Source: an uncultured Candidatus Melainabacteria bacterium
GTDB taxonomy: Bacteria; Cyanobacteriota; Vampirovibrionia; Gastranaerophilales; Gastranaerophilaceae
Reading direction: 5' to 3'
Length of the DNA stretch: 64,000 bases
Assembly: GCA_934699705.1 (NCBI GenBank)
Contig: CAKUXD010000001.1
Span: 59,824 to 123,823, forward strand
Below the pieces are notes generated by a model. It saw only the letters and a list, made by a program, of their open reading frames with translations, did not search any database and was not told where the DNA came from. Of this stretch, positions 51,314 to 60,165 are shown piece after piece. Made by a program: the position numbers and the translations under genes. How positions within the stretch are numbered: position 1 is the stretch's first letter; every line of letters begins with the position of its first letter.

Positions 51314-53131
51314 TTATACCTCTGATGTTTCTTCTTCGCTTCTAAATTGCATTTCGTAAAGATGTTTATATTCACCTTCTGGAATTTGCATCAATTCGTC
51401 GTGTGTACCCAATTCTACGATTTGACCTTCGTTAATAACCGCAATTCTATTGGCGTTTCTAATTGTTGTAAATCTATGTGCGATTAACAATACTGTTTTA
51501 TCTTGTATTAAATTATCAAGTGCTAACTGAACGATTGCTTCTGATTCATTGTCTAAAGCTGAAGTTGCCTCGTCAAGAATAATAACTTGCGCATTTTTAA
51601 TCATTGCTCTTGCAATAGCAACACGTTGTCTTTGACCGCCAGATAACGTTACGCCTCGTTCTGTAAGCTCTGTATCAATTCCGTTCGGTAATTCTTCAAT
51701 CATATCTTGAAGATGAGCGGATTTAATTGCTTGTTGCAAATCTTCTTCTGATGCATTCGGGTTGCCAAGCATTATGTTTTCTCGAATTGTACCAGAGAAT
51801 AAGAAATTATCTTGAAAAACTACTGCGATATTATTTCTCAAATCTACTAAGTCAATATCTCTAACATCAGTATTATCAAATTTTATTGAACCTGATTTTA
51901 TATCATAAAAACGAGGTAAAAGACTTGCTATTGTTGACTTTCCGCCACCTGAATTTCCAACGATTGCAATTGTTTCATTTTTATTTATTTTCAAATTAAT
52001 ATCTTTTAAAATTGGTTGTCCTTCATTATACTCAAAATCAACGTGTTCAAAAATAATTCCTTCTTGAATTTGAGGCATTTTTACTGGGTTTTCTTTATTT
52101 ACAATTTGCGGAGTGTAATCAAATAATTCAAACACACGTCCTAAGGCTACAAACAAGTCTTGTAGATTTTGTAAAGAGCGACCTAGGGTTTTTACAGGTT
52201 TGTACAATAATAACAATGAAGTTACAAATGATGCAAATCCACCAGCAGTCATTTTGCCAGTAAAAATCAAGTTTGTACCATACGCTAAAACTATGGCTAT
52301 ACCAACCGATGCAATTGTGTACATTAATGGAGTCATCCAACCTGCACGTTTTACAAGAGCGATATTTACATCAAAAGATTCTTTTAATTTGCCATTAAAA
52401 ATACCAATTTGTCTATTTTGTAAGTTATATGAACAAACAATTTTATTTCCGCTATATGTTTCATTTAAGTTTGTTGTGATATCGCCACCAATCACGATAT
52501 TTTTATTAGAGGTTTTCTTAATCCAATTTCTAATCAACGCAACTGGTAAAAATGCAACGCCTAGGACTATAATTCCAATTAATGCTAATCTCCAAGAGCT
52601 ATACAACATTACGGTAATCAAACCTAATGCGCCGAATAAATTTGTAATAACGTCTTTAATCTGGTCGATAATTCCTCTTGATGCTCTATCTGGGTCTGAA
52701 ATAAATCTTGAAATTATTATACCTGATGAGTTGTCATCATAGAATTTCGAATCCATATAAACAAGTTTTTTGAATAAATCTGATTTTACGGCAATTGTAA
52801 TTTTTTGGCTTGTCCAATCTGTTAAATAATTATTCAAATAGTTTAATACACCTTGTATTGCGGCGAAAATAATTACTGCATAAGGAATACAAAACGCCAT
52901 CATTTGGTAAGTTATAGTAATTCCTAAAAAGACTAAATCTTTTTGTCCGATAACGTAATCCATATAAGGTTTTAGGGCAAAAGCCATAAAGCCATCAAGC
53001 AAACCAATTGGTGTTGCAATGATAAAACCTAGAATAATTCGACCCATTACAGGTTTAACATAAGGATAAATTCTACTTAGTAACCATAAATATTTATATG
53101 AGTTTTTTGCTGTTGTTTCGTTTAATTTCAT
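51314..53131 (-). CDS. ABC exporter (MsbA-like), fused membrane and ATPase domains
   Basis: 605 residues. Six-helix membrane domain (1-335), then a nucleotide-binding domain (360-595) with Walker A 'GNSGGGKSTIASLL', signature 'LSGGQRQRVAIARA', Walker B 'VIILDEATSALDNE' and the switch His in 'LLIAHRFTTIR'. Best match by layout is MsbA-type lipid A or lipid flippases; a peptide or drug exporter is possible. It is in an operon with glyS. Confidence 0.88.
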   Translation of the reverse strand: MKLNETTAKNSYKYLWLLSRIYPYVKPVMGRIILGFIIATPIGLLDGFMAFALKPYMDYVIGQKDLVFLGITITYQMMAFCIPYAVIIFAAIQGVLNYLNNYLTDWTSQKITIAVKSDLFKKLVYMDSKFYDDNSSGIIISRFISDPDRASRGIIDQIKDVITNLFGALGLITVMLYSSWRLALIGIIVLGVAFLPVALIRNWIKKTSNKNIVIGGDITTNLNETYSGNKIVCSYNLQNRQIGIFNGKLKESFDVNIALVKRAGWMTPLMYTIASVGIAIVLAYGTNLIFTGKMTAGGFASFVTSLLLLYKPVKTLGRSLQNLQDLFVALGRVFELFDYTPQIVNKENPVKMPQIQEGIIFEHVDFEYNEGQPILKDINLKINKNETIAIVGNSGGGKSTIASLLPRFYDIKSGSIKFDNTDVRDIDLVDLRNNIAVVFQDNFLFSGTIRENIMLGNPNASEEDLQQAIKSAHLQDMIEELPNGIDTELTERGVTLSGGQRQRVAIARAMIKNAQVIILDEATSALDNESEAIVQLALDNLIQDKTVLLIAHRFTTIRNANRIAVINEGQIVELGTHDELMQIPEGEYKHLYEMQFRSEEETSEV

Positions 53132-53170
53132 AATAATTATATTATATTACGAAGATAATTATTTACAAGG

Positions 53171-53197
53171 AACGGCGCCGACGAAGTCGGCGCCGTT
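53171..53197 (-). terminator. GC-rich hairpin after the helicase gene
   Basis: AACGGCGCCGAC, GAA loop, GTCGGCGCCGTT. A perfect 12-bp stem, almost pure GC, with no T run, so its role as a classical terminator is uncertain. Confidence 0.65.
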
Positions 53198-53203
53198 ATA
53201 AAC

Positions 53204-56200
53204 TTATTTCAATAATCTGTCAATGCAGGCTTTTTGAGAAGTTATCCATTCGCGGTAACTAACTCGTTTAACATCATAGCCAGAACGTTCTAAAATAGCT
53301 TGTTTATGCATATTTGAAATCTTATCCCGAGGGTTATCTTCAACCCCGTCAATTTCAACAATAGTTTTGTCGAACATCAAGTCTGCGCTTAGTCCTGCTA
53401 TATCTGCACCGGCAGTAACGTTTTTATCTAATTGTCTTAGTGTATCTGCAATTTCGCGTTCTAAACTATTCTTATAAATATTTTCATCAATTTCATTGTT
53501 TAAAATTGCCTCTTGTCGCTCTTGATAATGTTTTAAAAAGCTCATATAATTTCTAAAATGACCATCTGGTAAAGTCGAAATATCGTGCGAAATGAAGTTT
53601 ATCATTTTATTCTTTGCTCTTGTAATCGCTACATTAAACAAATTTGGTTTTTGTAGGAAAGAGATACTTTGAGCATAACTGTTATTTGCAAATGCCCAAG
53701 ATATAAGCATTATATCTCGTTCATCACCTTGAAATGTATGCGCAGTACCGATTTCAACCTGATGTTTTTTTAGCATGTGGTCAGAAATAACTTTAGAAAC
53801 AGATACTTTCAACTGTTCAACCTGCGCTCTAAATGGAGAAATTATTCCGATTGTAACTGGTTTTTCAGGATTTTTTCGCTCATCTTCAATAATTAATTCG
53901 TGTAAAACTTTTACAACTGCTTCAATTTCTGGTAAGTTTCTGGTTGCAGTGCTATCCACTTTTCCGTCTGGGACTTGCACTAGTTCTAAAACTTTATCGC
54001 CGACTTTATCTTTACGCATTATACGTATTCTATCACCGTAAAATTCTTTATTTGAAAAATCAATAATTGGTGGCAAACTTCTAAAATGCTCATCTAACAT
54101 TACTGAATTCATTGAATAATAATCAGAAACATCAAACATTGAGTTTGTTCTAAAACGCCACATTAATTGATATTTGTCAGGTATTCCATATTGATTTAAG
54201 AAGGATTGTTCTTTTGCTTTTTCCAAGAATGACAGATGTGGTAATTGCTTGTCATCACCCACTATTACAGCTTTTTTAGCTCTAAATAATATTGGGAAAC
54301 AACTTGCAATATCACATTGAGATGCTTCATCAATAATGGCAACATCAAACATCGCAGGTTTTAGAGGTAAAGAACTTGAAATAGCATAAGTTGTTGTACA
54401 CCAACAAGGGAATGCCTCTAAAAGTGGTTTGAAGTCTTCTGTATCTAAAATGTTGTTTTGAAGTCTTTGTTTTCTTTCAACAAGAGAACGCGCGTGAACT
54501 TTTAAGCGCTGTTTTTTTACTTGATCACGCAAAAGTCCTTTTAACGCTTGACGTCTTTTATTTTTAAGAATATTTGATGCTAAAGTTTTTTGTTTTTTCT
54601 TCATTTGACGAATTTGTTCCGTCATCAAATGGATATTGCCCGTTTTTTGTATTTTTTCAGTAGTTTTTTGTAAATTTGTATCAAGTTTTGCAAATTCAAT
54701 TTCAGATTTAATTACATCAAAAAATTCTTCATCAAGTTTTAAATCTTTTATATTTAAAAGTTTTTTTAATTGAGTTTTTGCATTATGATTTGAAATGTTT
54801 GCAAAGAAACTAGTTTTTTCTAAGTTTTTTTCTAAACTTTTAATGATTTCTTCGATATTTTGTAAATCTTCTTCTTTATATGCATCTTTTATATAATAAT
54901 TATCCTCGTAAGTTTTACCTGTAAGATTTTTTTCTTCATACAAATCGTGCCATTGTTTTTCGAGTTTAATTATTTTATCGCATTTATTTTCAAGCTCGTG
55001 CATTTTATCAAGGTGTTCAATCATATCTTGAACATCAGCTGTCAGGTAATCCTCTGCACCATCGTCAATATCAGCTTTTCCAGCTAATAAATCCTGAAGC
55101 TGATAACTTAATTGGCGTTGGTAATTTAATCTTCCTGCACGAAGTGCTAAAAAACTAGCACCAAGCTCGTTAAGCCTGTCTGCGACAACATCAACTGCTT
55201 TATCCATACGTGATGCCACTAAAACAGTCTTTCCGTTTGCAATTAAGTGTGCAACAAGGTTTACAATAGTTTGAGATTTACCTGTTCCTGGAGGACCTTG
55301 AACTGCAATAAATTTATCTGTGTCTATATTTTTTAAAACTCTTTCTTGGGTATCGCTTAATGATAATGGGGTTATCGGATAAAATGTTTCAGGCTCATCA
55401 ATTTCAGGAATAATTCTTGATTTTTCTTTTGATTGAATAAATTCATCATTAATTACACCTAAAGCAGTTTCTCTGTACATTCCGCTTGGCTTTTCGGCAA
55501 TTTGCATCAATTCGTGTAAAACTCCAGCAGTAACTGGTGGTCGTTTTGTTAAAATTATCGCAAATTGACTTGTTAAACTCACATGATCAACCTTTTTAAC
55601 AGCTTCTTTCATGTGATTTGAATTTTCTTCTTCTTCTTCAAGAATTTCATCTACATTTTTTGAAGTTATTTTTTCTTCATAAAACTCTTTTGAAATATTA
55701 TCTTCTTCACCTGTTGTTTCATCGAGTGCTATTTCTAAATCAGGAACAATAGATTTTAATGTTGTAATGAAAATGTCCATTTTTTCTTGAGTAATCGGTA
55801 ATTCCGGAACTGCATCAAGAATACCTTCTAACAATAAATCAATTTCATCTTCATCTTCGTGTTTTGCCATAATACCCGCAATTGCAGCGGTATTTAACGA
55901 TAAAGTATCATCTAAAGGAACACAATTGATATTTATTCCATTTGCCTCTAATCGGCATGGAACATACAAAAGCGGAGTTAAGAACTCATTTTGACGTTTT
56001 GATTTTGCATTTTTCCCAACTAAAAATAAATAACCATAGATTAAATATTTATCCTTGGTATTATTTTCACTCAAAATCATCATGTTACGTAGGTTTGAAT
56101 CTCCACCATCAAGACGTAAAAATTCTTCACCTTGCGTAAATAGTGTTTCTTCACCTTTAAGAAAAATCCATTTATTGTCTTTATCACCTTTTAAATTTCT

Positions 56201-56323
56201 GAAAGTTGCACTTTTAACTTCTTCACGAACACAGTCGTGTAAATATTGACTTAGTTTTTTTACAAAACTATTATTAAATGCTGAATTTAGAGCTCTTGTC
56301 GCTTCGTGTAATTCTTGTAACAT
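53204..56323 (-). CDS. Superfamily 1 UPF1/DNA2-like helicase with C-terminal nuclease-like domain
   Basis: 1039 residues. The helicase core has motif I 'GPPGTGKSQTIVNLVAH' (near 345), motif II 'DVAIIDEASQCDIASC', motif III 'VGDDKQLPHLSF', and motifs V-VI 'GTAHTFQGDERDIMLISW' and 'FNVAITRAKN'. A long coiled-coil insertion (about 430-620) splits the 1A domain. The last 80 residues ('ADLMFDKTIVEIDG', 'HKQAILERSGYDVKRVSYRE') resemble the Vsr/DUF559 endonuclease fold. A repair or defence role is possible; no partner gene is near. AAGGAT precedes the ATG. Confidence 0.85.
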   Translation of the reverse strand: MLQELHEATRALNSAFNNSFVKKLSQYLHDCVREEVKSATFRNLKGDKDNKWIFLKGEETLFTQGEEFLRLDGGDSNLRNMMILSENNTKDKYLIYGYLFLVGKNAKSKRQNEFLTPLLYVPCRLEANGININCVPLDDTLSLNTAAIAGIMAKHEDEDEIDLLLEGILDAVPELPITQEKMDIFITTLKSIVPDLEIALDETTGEEDNISKEFYEEKITSKNVDEILEEEEENSNHMKEAVKKVDHVSLTSQFAIILTKRPPVTAGVLHELMQIAEKPSGMYRETALGVINDEFIQSKEKSRIIPEIDEPETFYPITPLSLSDTQERVLKNIDTDKFIAVQGPPGTGKSQTIVNLVAHLIANGKTVLVASRMDKAVDVVADRLNELGASFLALRAGRLNYQRQLSYQLQDLLAGKADIDDGAEDYLTADVQDMIEHLDKMHELENKCDKIIKLEKQWHDLYEEKNLTGKTYEDNYYIKDAYKEEDLQNIEEIIKSLEKNLEKTSFFANISNHNAKTQLKKLLNIKDLKLDEEFFDVIKSEIEFAKLDTNLQKTTEKIQKTGNIHLMTEQIRQMKKKQKTLASNILKNKRRQALKGLLRDQVKKQRLKVHARSLVERKQRLQNNILDTEDFKPLLEAFPCWCTTTYAISSSLPLKPAMFDVAIIDEASQCDIASCFPILFRAKKAVIVGDDKQLPHLSFLEKAKEQSFLNQYGIPDKYQLMWRFRTNSMFDVSDYYSMNSVMLDEHFRSLPPIIDFSNKEFYGDRIRIMRKDKVGDKVLELVQVPDGKVDSTATRNLPEIEAVVKVLHELIIEDERKNPEKPVTIGIISPFRAQVEQLKVSVSKVISDHMLKKHQVEIGTAHTFQGDERDIMLISWAFANNSYAQSISFLQKPNLFNVAITRAKNKMINFISHDISTLPDGHFRNYMSFLKHYQERQEAILNNEIDENIYKNSLEREIADTLRQLDKNVTAGADIAGLSADLMFDKTIVEIDGVEDNPRDKISNMHKQAILERSGYDVKRVSYREWITSQKACIDRLLK

Positions 56324-56339
56324 AATCTTCTATCCTTAT

Positions 56340-56368
56340 TTGCTTATCCTAATATTTTACGCTAGAAT
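56340..56368 (+). promoter_or_regulatory. Promoter of cca, leaderless geometry
   Basis: TTGCTT, 17 nt, TAGAAT, then 6 nt to the ATG at 56375. No Shine-Dalgarno. Confidence 0.65.
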
Positions 56369-56374
56369 GCACGT

Positions 56375-57478
56375 ATGAGCATCATTAGTTTATATGAAAA
56401 ATCAGATAAATTATTTTTTGTTGGCGGAGTTGTTCGAGATGAAATTCTTGGAAAAACAAGTCCAGATATAGATTTAACCTATGTTGGCAACGCAATTGAA
56501 TTTGCAAATACACTTAATTTTGGCGAAATCCTTCAGGTTAATGAAGAATTTGGTTCTGTACATTTGAAAATTGAGGATAAAACAATTGATATAACTTCGA
56601 CAAGAATTGAGGAATATCCTGAGAAGGGGCAACTTCCAGTTGTAACAAAAATTGGTTGTAGTTTGCAAGATGACGTTAAAAGACGAGATTTTACGGTTAA
56701 TGCAATTGCAAAAAACTGTAAAACTGGTGAAATTGTTGATTTTGTTGATGGAAGAAAAGATTTAAAAGAAAAAAAATTAAGAATTTTGCATAAAAATAGT
56801 TTTATTGACGACCCAACAAGAATAATTCGCGGATTGAAGTTTGCTGTACGCTTTGAGCTTGAACTTGAAGAACAAACAAAAAAGTATCAAGAAGAATATT
56901 TAAAAAATGTTGATTACAATATGTCTTTTAAACGTTTAAAAGATGAGTTGATTGACGCGTTTAATCTTGACAGGCAAATAGTTTACGACAAATTTGTTAA
57001 TGAAAAAATGTATAAATTGTTGTCTGAAAGTGAAGATTTCAGCGAAAATTTGTGTAATATTGAAGAATTTATTAAACCATATAAAAATGAGATTTCTAAT
57101 ACGTGGTTAATTTATTTGGCTGGTTTTGATTTAAAGAATTTACCGTTAACAAAAAATGAAATAAAAATTTTAGAAGGATATAAAAATTTATTAGATAAAG
57201 ATTTTACAAGTGATTTTGATATTTATAAAAATTTTTCAAATCTGCCAATTGAAAGTATTATAATTTATGGGGTTTACAACAATTTAGAGTTAGTAAAAAA
57301 ATATCTTAATGAATTAAGAAAAATAAATATTTTAATAACAGGAAAAGATTTAATTGAATTGGGGTATAAGCCAAGTAAAAGTATCGCGAAGGCTTTAGAG
57401 GCGGTATTGCGCGTAAAACTTAAATTTCCGGACATAGACAAAACAAAAGAACTAGAAATAGCAAGAGAAAATATGTAA
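56375..57478 (+). CDS. cca: tRNA nucleotidyltransferase / poly(A) polymerase family (class II)
   Basis: 367 residues. 'FFVGGVVRDEILGKTSPDIDLTYVG' has the GG and DxD catalytic elements. 'RRDFTVNAIAKNCKTGEIVDFVDGRKDL' and 'ILHKNSFIDDPTRIIRGLKFAVRF' are the ERDF- and RRD-type boxes. CCA-adding, A-adding and poly(A) enzymes look alike. Encoded CCA on both tRNAs here suggests mainly repair of CCA ends. Leaderless start. Confidence 0.88.
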   Translation: MSIISLYEKSDKLFFVGGVVRDEILGKTSPDIDLTYVGNAIEFANTLNFGEILQVNEEFGSVHLKIEDKTIDITSTRIEEYPEKGQLPVVTKIGCSLQDDVKRRDFTVNAIAKNCKTGEIVDFVDGRKDLKEKKLRILHKNSFIDDPTRIIRGLKFAVRFELELEEQTKKYQEEYLKNVDYNMSFKRLKDELIDAFNLDRQIVYDKFVNEKMYKLLSESEDFSENLCNIEEFIKPYKNEISNTWLIYLAGFDLKNLPLTKNEIKILEGYKNLLDKDFTSDFDIYKNFSNLPIESIIIYGVYNNLELVKKYLNELRKINILITGKDLIELGYKPSKSIAKALEAVLRVKLKFPDIDKTKELEIARENM

Positions 57479-57542
57479 ACTAATGTAAAAAGTCTTGAAG
57501 TCATGGGTTTAAAAGGGTTAAAGCGAGAGTTATCATGAGAAT

Positions 57543-57788
57543 ATGGATATCATAAAAAACTTGAAGGATTACAAGTTATCATTGAGGCAACGGATTTTTG
57601 CGGGATATCTAAGCGAGAAAATCAACTCATATACTTGTAGCGAACAAATTAAGAATAAAGAGTTTATCCGACGATATTTTTCGCCGGACAATGATTATAT
57701 TGTTTATTCGACAGCGACAGAGAATTTGGCTAATATAAATCATATTAAGCCACCATTTTATGATGAACCAGATGAAGAAGCTGGATAA
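57543..57788 (+). CDS. Hypothetical 81-residue protein
   Basis: The ATG at 57543 sits in a weakly supported context (a GAG 10 nt upstream). 'LSLRQRIFAGYLSEKIN' looks helical, and 'FIRRYFSPDNDYIVYSTATE' is mixed. The acidic tail ends DEPDEEAG. There is no recognised family. Upstream lie words like GGTTTAAAAGGGTTAAAG, but no clear promoter. Confidence 0.5.
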   Translation: MDIIKNLKDYKLSLRQRIFAGYLSEKINSYTCSEQIKNKEFIRRYFSPDNDYIVYSTATENLANINHIKPPFYDEPDEEAG

Positions 57789-57869
57789 AACATAGAACAG
57801 ATAAAGCGGACAAAAGATATAGAAAAACGAAATAAAAAACAGAAATAAAAATTAAAAATAAAAAACTGC

Positions 57870-57898
57870 TTGACAAAAAAGTATAGAGCGATTAAAAT
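57870..57898 (+). promoter_or_regulatory. Promoter of tRNA-Gln
   Basis: TTGACA, 17 nt, TAAAAT, 14 nt before the mature tRNA. Near-consensus, as expected for a stable RNA gene. Confidence 0.8.
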
Positions 57899-57912
57899 TG
57901 ATGTATAGCTAA

Positions 57913-57988
57913 TGGGATGTCGCCAAGTGGTAAGGCACCTGGTTTTGGTCCAGGCATTTCGGAGGTTCGAGTCCTTCCATCCCAGCCA
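57913..57988 (+). tRNA. tRNA-Gln (anticodon TTG)
   Basis: The acceptor TGGGATG pairs with CATCCCA. The anticodon stem CCTGG/CCAGG has loop TTTTGGT. The T arm is GGAGGTTCGAGTCCTTC. CCA is encoded (57986-57988). Charging is probably by Glu-tRNA(Gln) transamidation, since gatA and gatB are present. Confidence 0.96.
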
Positions 57989-57991
57989 ATT

Positions 57992-58025
57992 AATAGGTTT
58001 CCGTACGGAAGCCTATTTTATTTTG
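57992..58025 (+). terminator. Terminator of tRNA-Gln
   Basis: AATAGGTTTCCG, TA, CGGAAGCCTATT (one mismatch), then TTATTTT. Confidence 0.88.
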
Positions 58026-58128
58026 TCTAGGGGTATTGGGGTTTATTAGTCCAATTTGAATTTGCTTGATTATGTAAATTTTCTCAATTCTAGACTTTTC
58101 ACCTTAAACTAATACTGTAAAGATATTT

Positions 58129-59736
58129 TTATGCTCTAAATTGTTTGCAATATGCGTCTACATCTAAAGTTTTGCCTGTTACTTGTTTTAGTATTTCATC
58201 TTCATTTCTTGAAGAACCATATTTGAAAATATTATTAAAAAATTTAGCAGTATCTTTTGTTTCTGTAAGTTTTACTTTACCACCTTTAGAAGCCGCATTA
58301 TATAATTGCTCAGCCATAACTTCACCTTCTATGTAAAAATGGTAGTATGCGGGAGAATGTATAAAATGATCAATGTCTGTCCATTCTAAAGAACTATATC
58401 TATAATTACTGTATTTTTTGCCACAATCCTTCCAAAGTTTATTCAAATCTTGGTTTGGGTTCTCATACATTGCTTTTTCAAATCTATCAACTTGAATGTA
58501 TGCACGGATATTATCAACTTTGCTTAAAAGTGAGGCGTCTTTAATTTCCTGTGCTGCACTTTCTGGCAAGCCTAAAGTTTTTGCTAATGTTCCTTCTTTT
58601 TCGGCTAAACTACCCATTAATAGCGCAATGCCTTCATCCATAGTTTCTGATGTAATAGTTTTTTGAGTAATTGGTAAATTTTCGCCAAAACTACTATAAT
58701 GTACAGCATGACCCAGTTCGTGCATTAAAGTACTAACACTAAACAATGGCGCATTCTCAATATCTAAATCCGCAAGAACACGGACATCATTATTTGGGTC
58801 AATTGAATTTGTTTGCCTAGAATTAATTTTATTTTCTCTTGGGAACAAGTCAAATGATTTTATAGGCATGTCCATAATATTCCAGCCCATATCCTTGTAT
58901 ATGTCTGCACAAAGCCCAAGAATATTATTTTTTCCTAATCTGCTAGCTATAAGTTTTATTGTTTCTGATGAAATGCTTTTTTTATTATTTTCTACATTTT
59001 TTGTTGCATCAGCAATTTTTTCAAACATTGAATCTAATTTTTTAGAATCTTTGCCTTGTTCTGCTAATTTCATTTCATAAAAATTTTCGTAACCTTTTTT
59101 CTTTGCGTAATCATTTCTTGCATTAACCAATTTTACAATATCTTTTGAGATGTAATTTCTGTATGCAACACCTTCAGGGTTTGAAAATTTGTTAGCCTTA
59201 GTTTGAACATCATTTTCTAGCTTAGAAAGTTTTTCATAATCCTTGTCTGCATTTGTTTCTTCTGATTTAAAATTATTAAAATTTTCTAAAACTTCATCTA
59301 ATTCGGCTTTAAGTTTAGGGTTCTTAATTTTTGTATTATTTTTTAATTTTTGAAATTTTTCTTGAAGTATTTCATTATTATAAAAGTTATTACATTTTTC
59401 TTCTTTTTCATTAAGTTTTACTTGTTTTTCAGGCGTATTATCTATGATGTAATCCCAATATGCCTTGTTAGCATCAACTTCTGCTTGATGAGAAGTCTTA
59501 TTTAGTTTATCTAAGGCATTTTTAACATCACGTTCAGGCTTAGTTAAAGGTTGTAATGAAACTTTTTTTGTTTTTGTATTGCGACCTAAAAATGGAATGA
59601 CATAAGCTGATGTATTTTGAACTAACGAATTATATTTAGGCTCATTAGTAGATTGAACCTTAATCTTAGATTTAATCGTTAAATCTTTTTTATCCAATAA
59701 TATATTACTTATTCTGTCATTATTAGAAACTTGCAT
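58129..59736 (-). CDS. M3-family (thimet-oligopeptidase-like) metallopeptidase
   Basis: 535 residues. The zinc site is 'STLMHELGHAVHYSSF' (HExxH) with the third ligand Glu in 'ITSETMDEGIALLMGSL', and 'YHFYIEGEVMAEQLY' follows. M3 enzymes digest short peptides in the cytoplasm. The N-terminal 60 residues are polar, unusual for M3, and contain 'AYVIPFLGRN', similar in style to N-terminal 'NFTS/SFQA' words in the 20-25 kb operon. AGGGTTATAA precedes the ATG. Confidence 0.85.
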   Translation of the reverse strand: MQVSNNDRISNILLDKKDLTIKSKIKVQSTNEPKYNSLVQNTSAYVIPFLGRNTKTKKVSLQPLTKPERDVKNALDKLNKTSHQAEVDANKAYWDYIIDNTPEKQVKLNEKEEKCNNFYNNEILQEKFQKLKNNTKIKNPKLKAELDEVLENFNNFKSEETNADKDYEKLSKLENDVQTKANKFSNPEGVAYRNYISKDIVKLVNARNDYAKKKGYENFYEMKLAEQGKDSKKLDSMFEKIADATKNVENNKKSISSETIKLIASRLGKNNILGLCADIYKDMGWNIMDMPIKSFDLFPRENKINSRQTNSIDPNNDVRVLADLDIENAPLFSVSTLMHELGHAVHYSSFGENLPITQKTITSETMDEGIALLMGSLAEKEGTLAKTLGLPESAAQEIKDASLLSKVDNIRAYIQVDRFEKAMYENPNQDLNKLWKDCGKKYSNYRYSSLEWTDIDHFIHSPAYYHFYIEGEVMAEQLYNAASKGGKVKLTETKDTAKFFNNIFKYGSSRNEDEILKQVTGKTLDVDAYCKQFRA

Positions 59737-60165
59737 TTATAACCCTAAAATAATCTATATGTCTTTAAAAACATGTTTTTCAAAAAATTTGCCTTTAAAT
59801 TTATAAACAGCTTTAAATTTTTAACTTTGTTAATATGTAAAGATTAATTTTATCACTAAACTAATTTTAAATTCACAAGGATTAAAAACTAAAATAAATA
59901 TTAACATTATCGGCAATTGAGTTTTTTTGATATAAAATGATATTGTAAAAGTTAGTATACTAGGTGTATGGAATCGACAAGAACCACAAAGTGAGAACTT
60001 TGTAGAGGTTTGAGCGCGAACGAGCTGAGCGGATTTTGCGTAGGGCGCCGTGTGAGCAAAGCGAACCCAGCCCGAAGTATCGAGGACAAAGCGAATGGCA
60101 ACGACAGTGAAATGAGCGACTTGTCCGCGTGAAGGAAAATTCAAGAAGGCTGGATTTTTGATTGT
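59737..60165. other. Intergenic region containing the dispersed repeat
   Basis: 429 bp with no supported gene. The M3 leader (AAACATGTTTTT, TTTAAAG words) lies at 59737-59850. The GC-rich repeat copy B occupies 60026-60134. A minus-strand frame over 59830-60144 is only the translated repeat and is not taken as a gene. Confidence 0.7.
60026..60134 (-). repeat. Dispersed GC-rich repeat, copy B, non-coding
   Basis: The reverse complement matches copy A (10316-10424) at about 91% over an ungapped 101-bp core. Here it is not joined to a prepilin signal. Its GC content contrasts sharply with the flanks. Confidence 0.85.

Noticed and set aside
59907..59914. Exact GCCGATAA on the minus strand, a possible sigma-28 -10 upstream of the M3 peptidase
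   Set aside because: The bases 11-12 nt upstream do not resemble TAAAG, and the gene start is about 170 nt away.
59830..60144. A 104-residue minus-strand frame
   Set aside because: It is the translated dispersed repeat plus flank, without binding site or prepilin signal.
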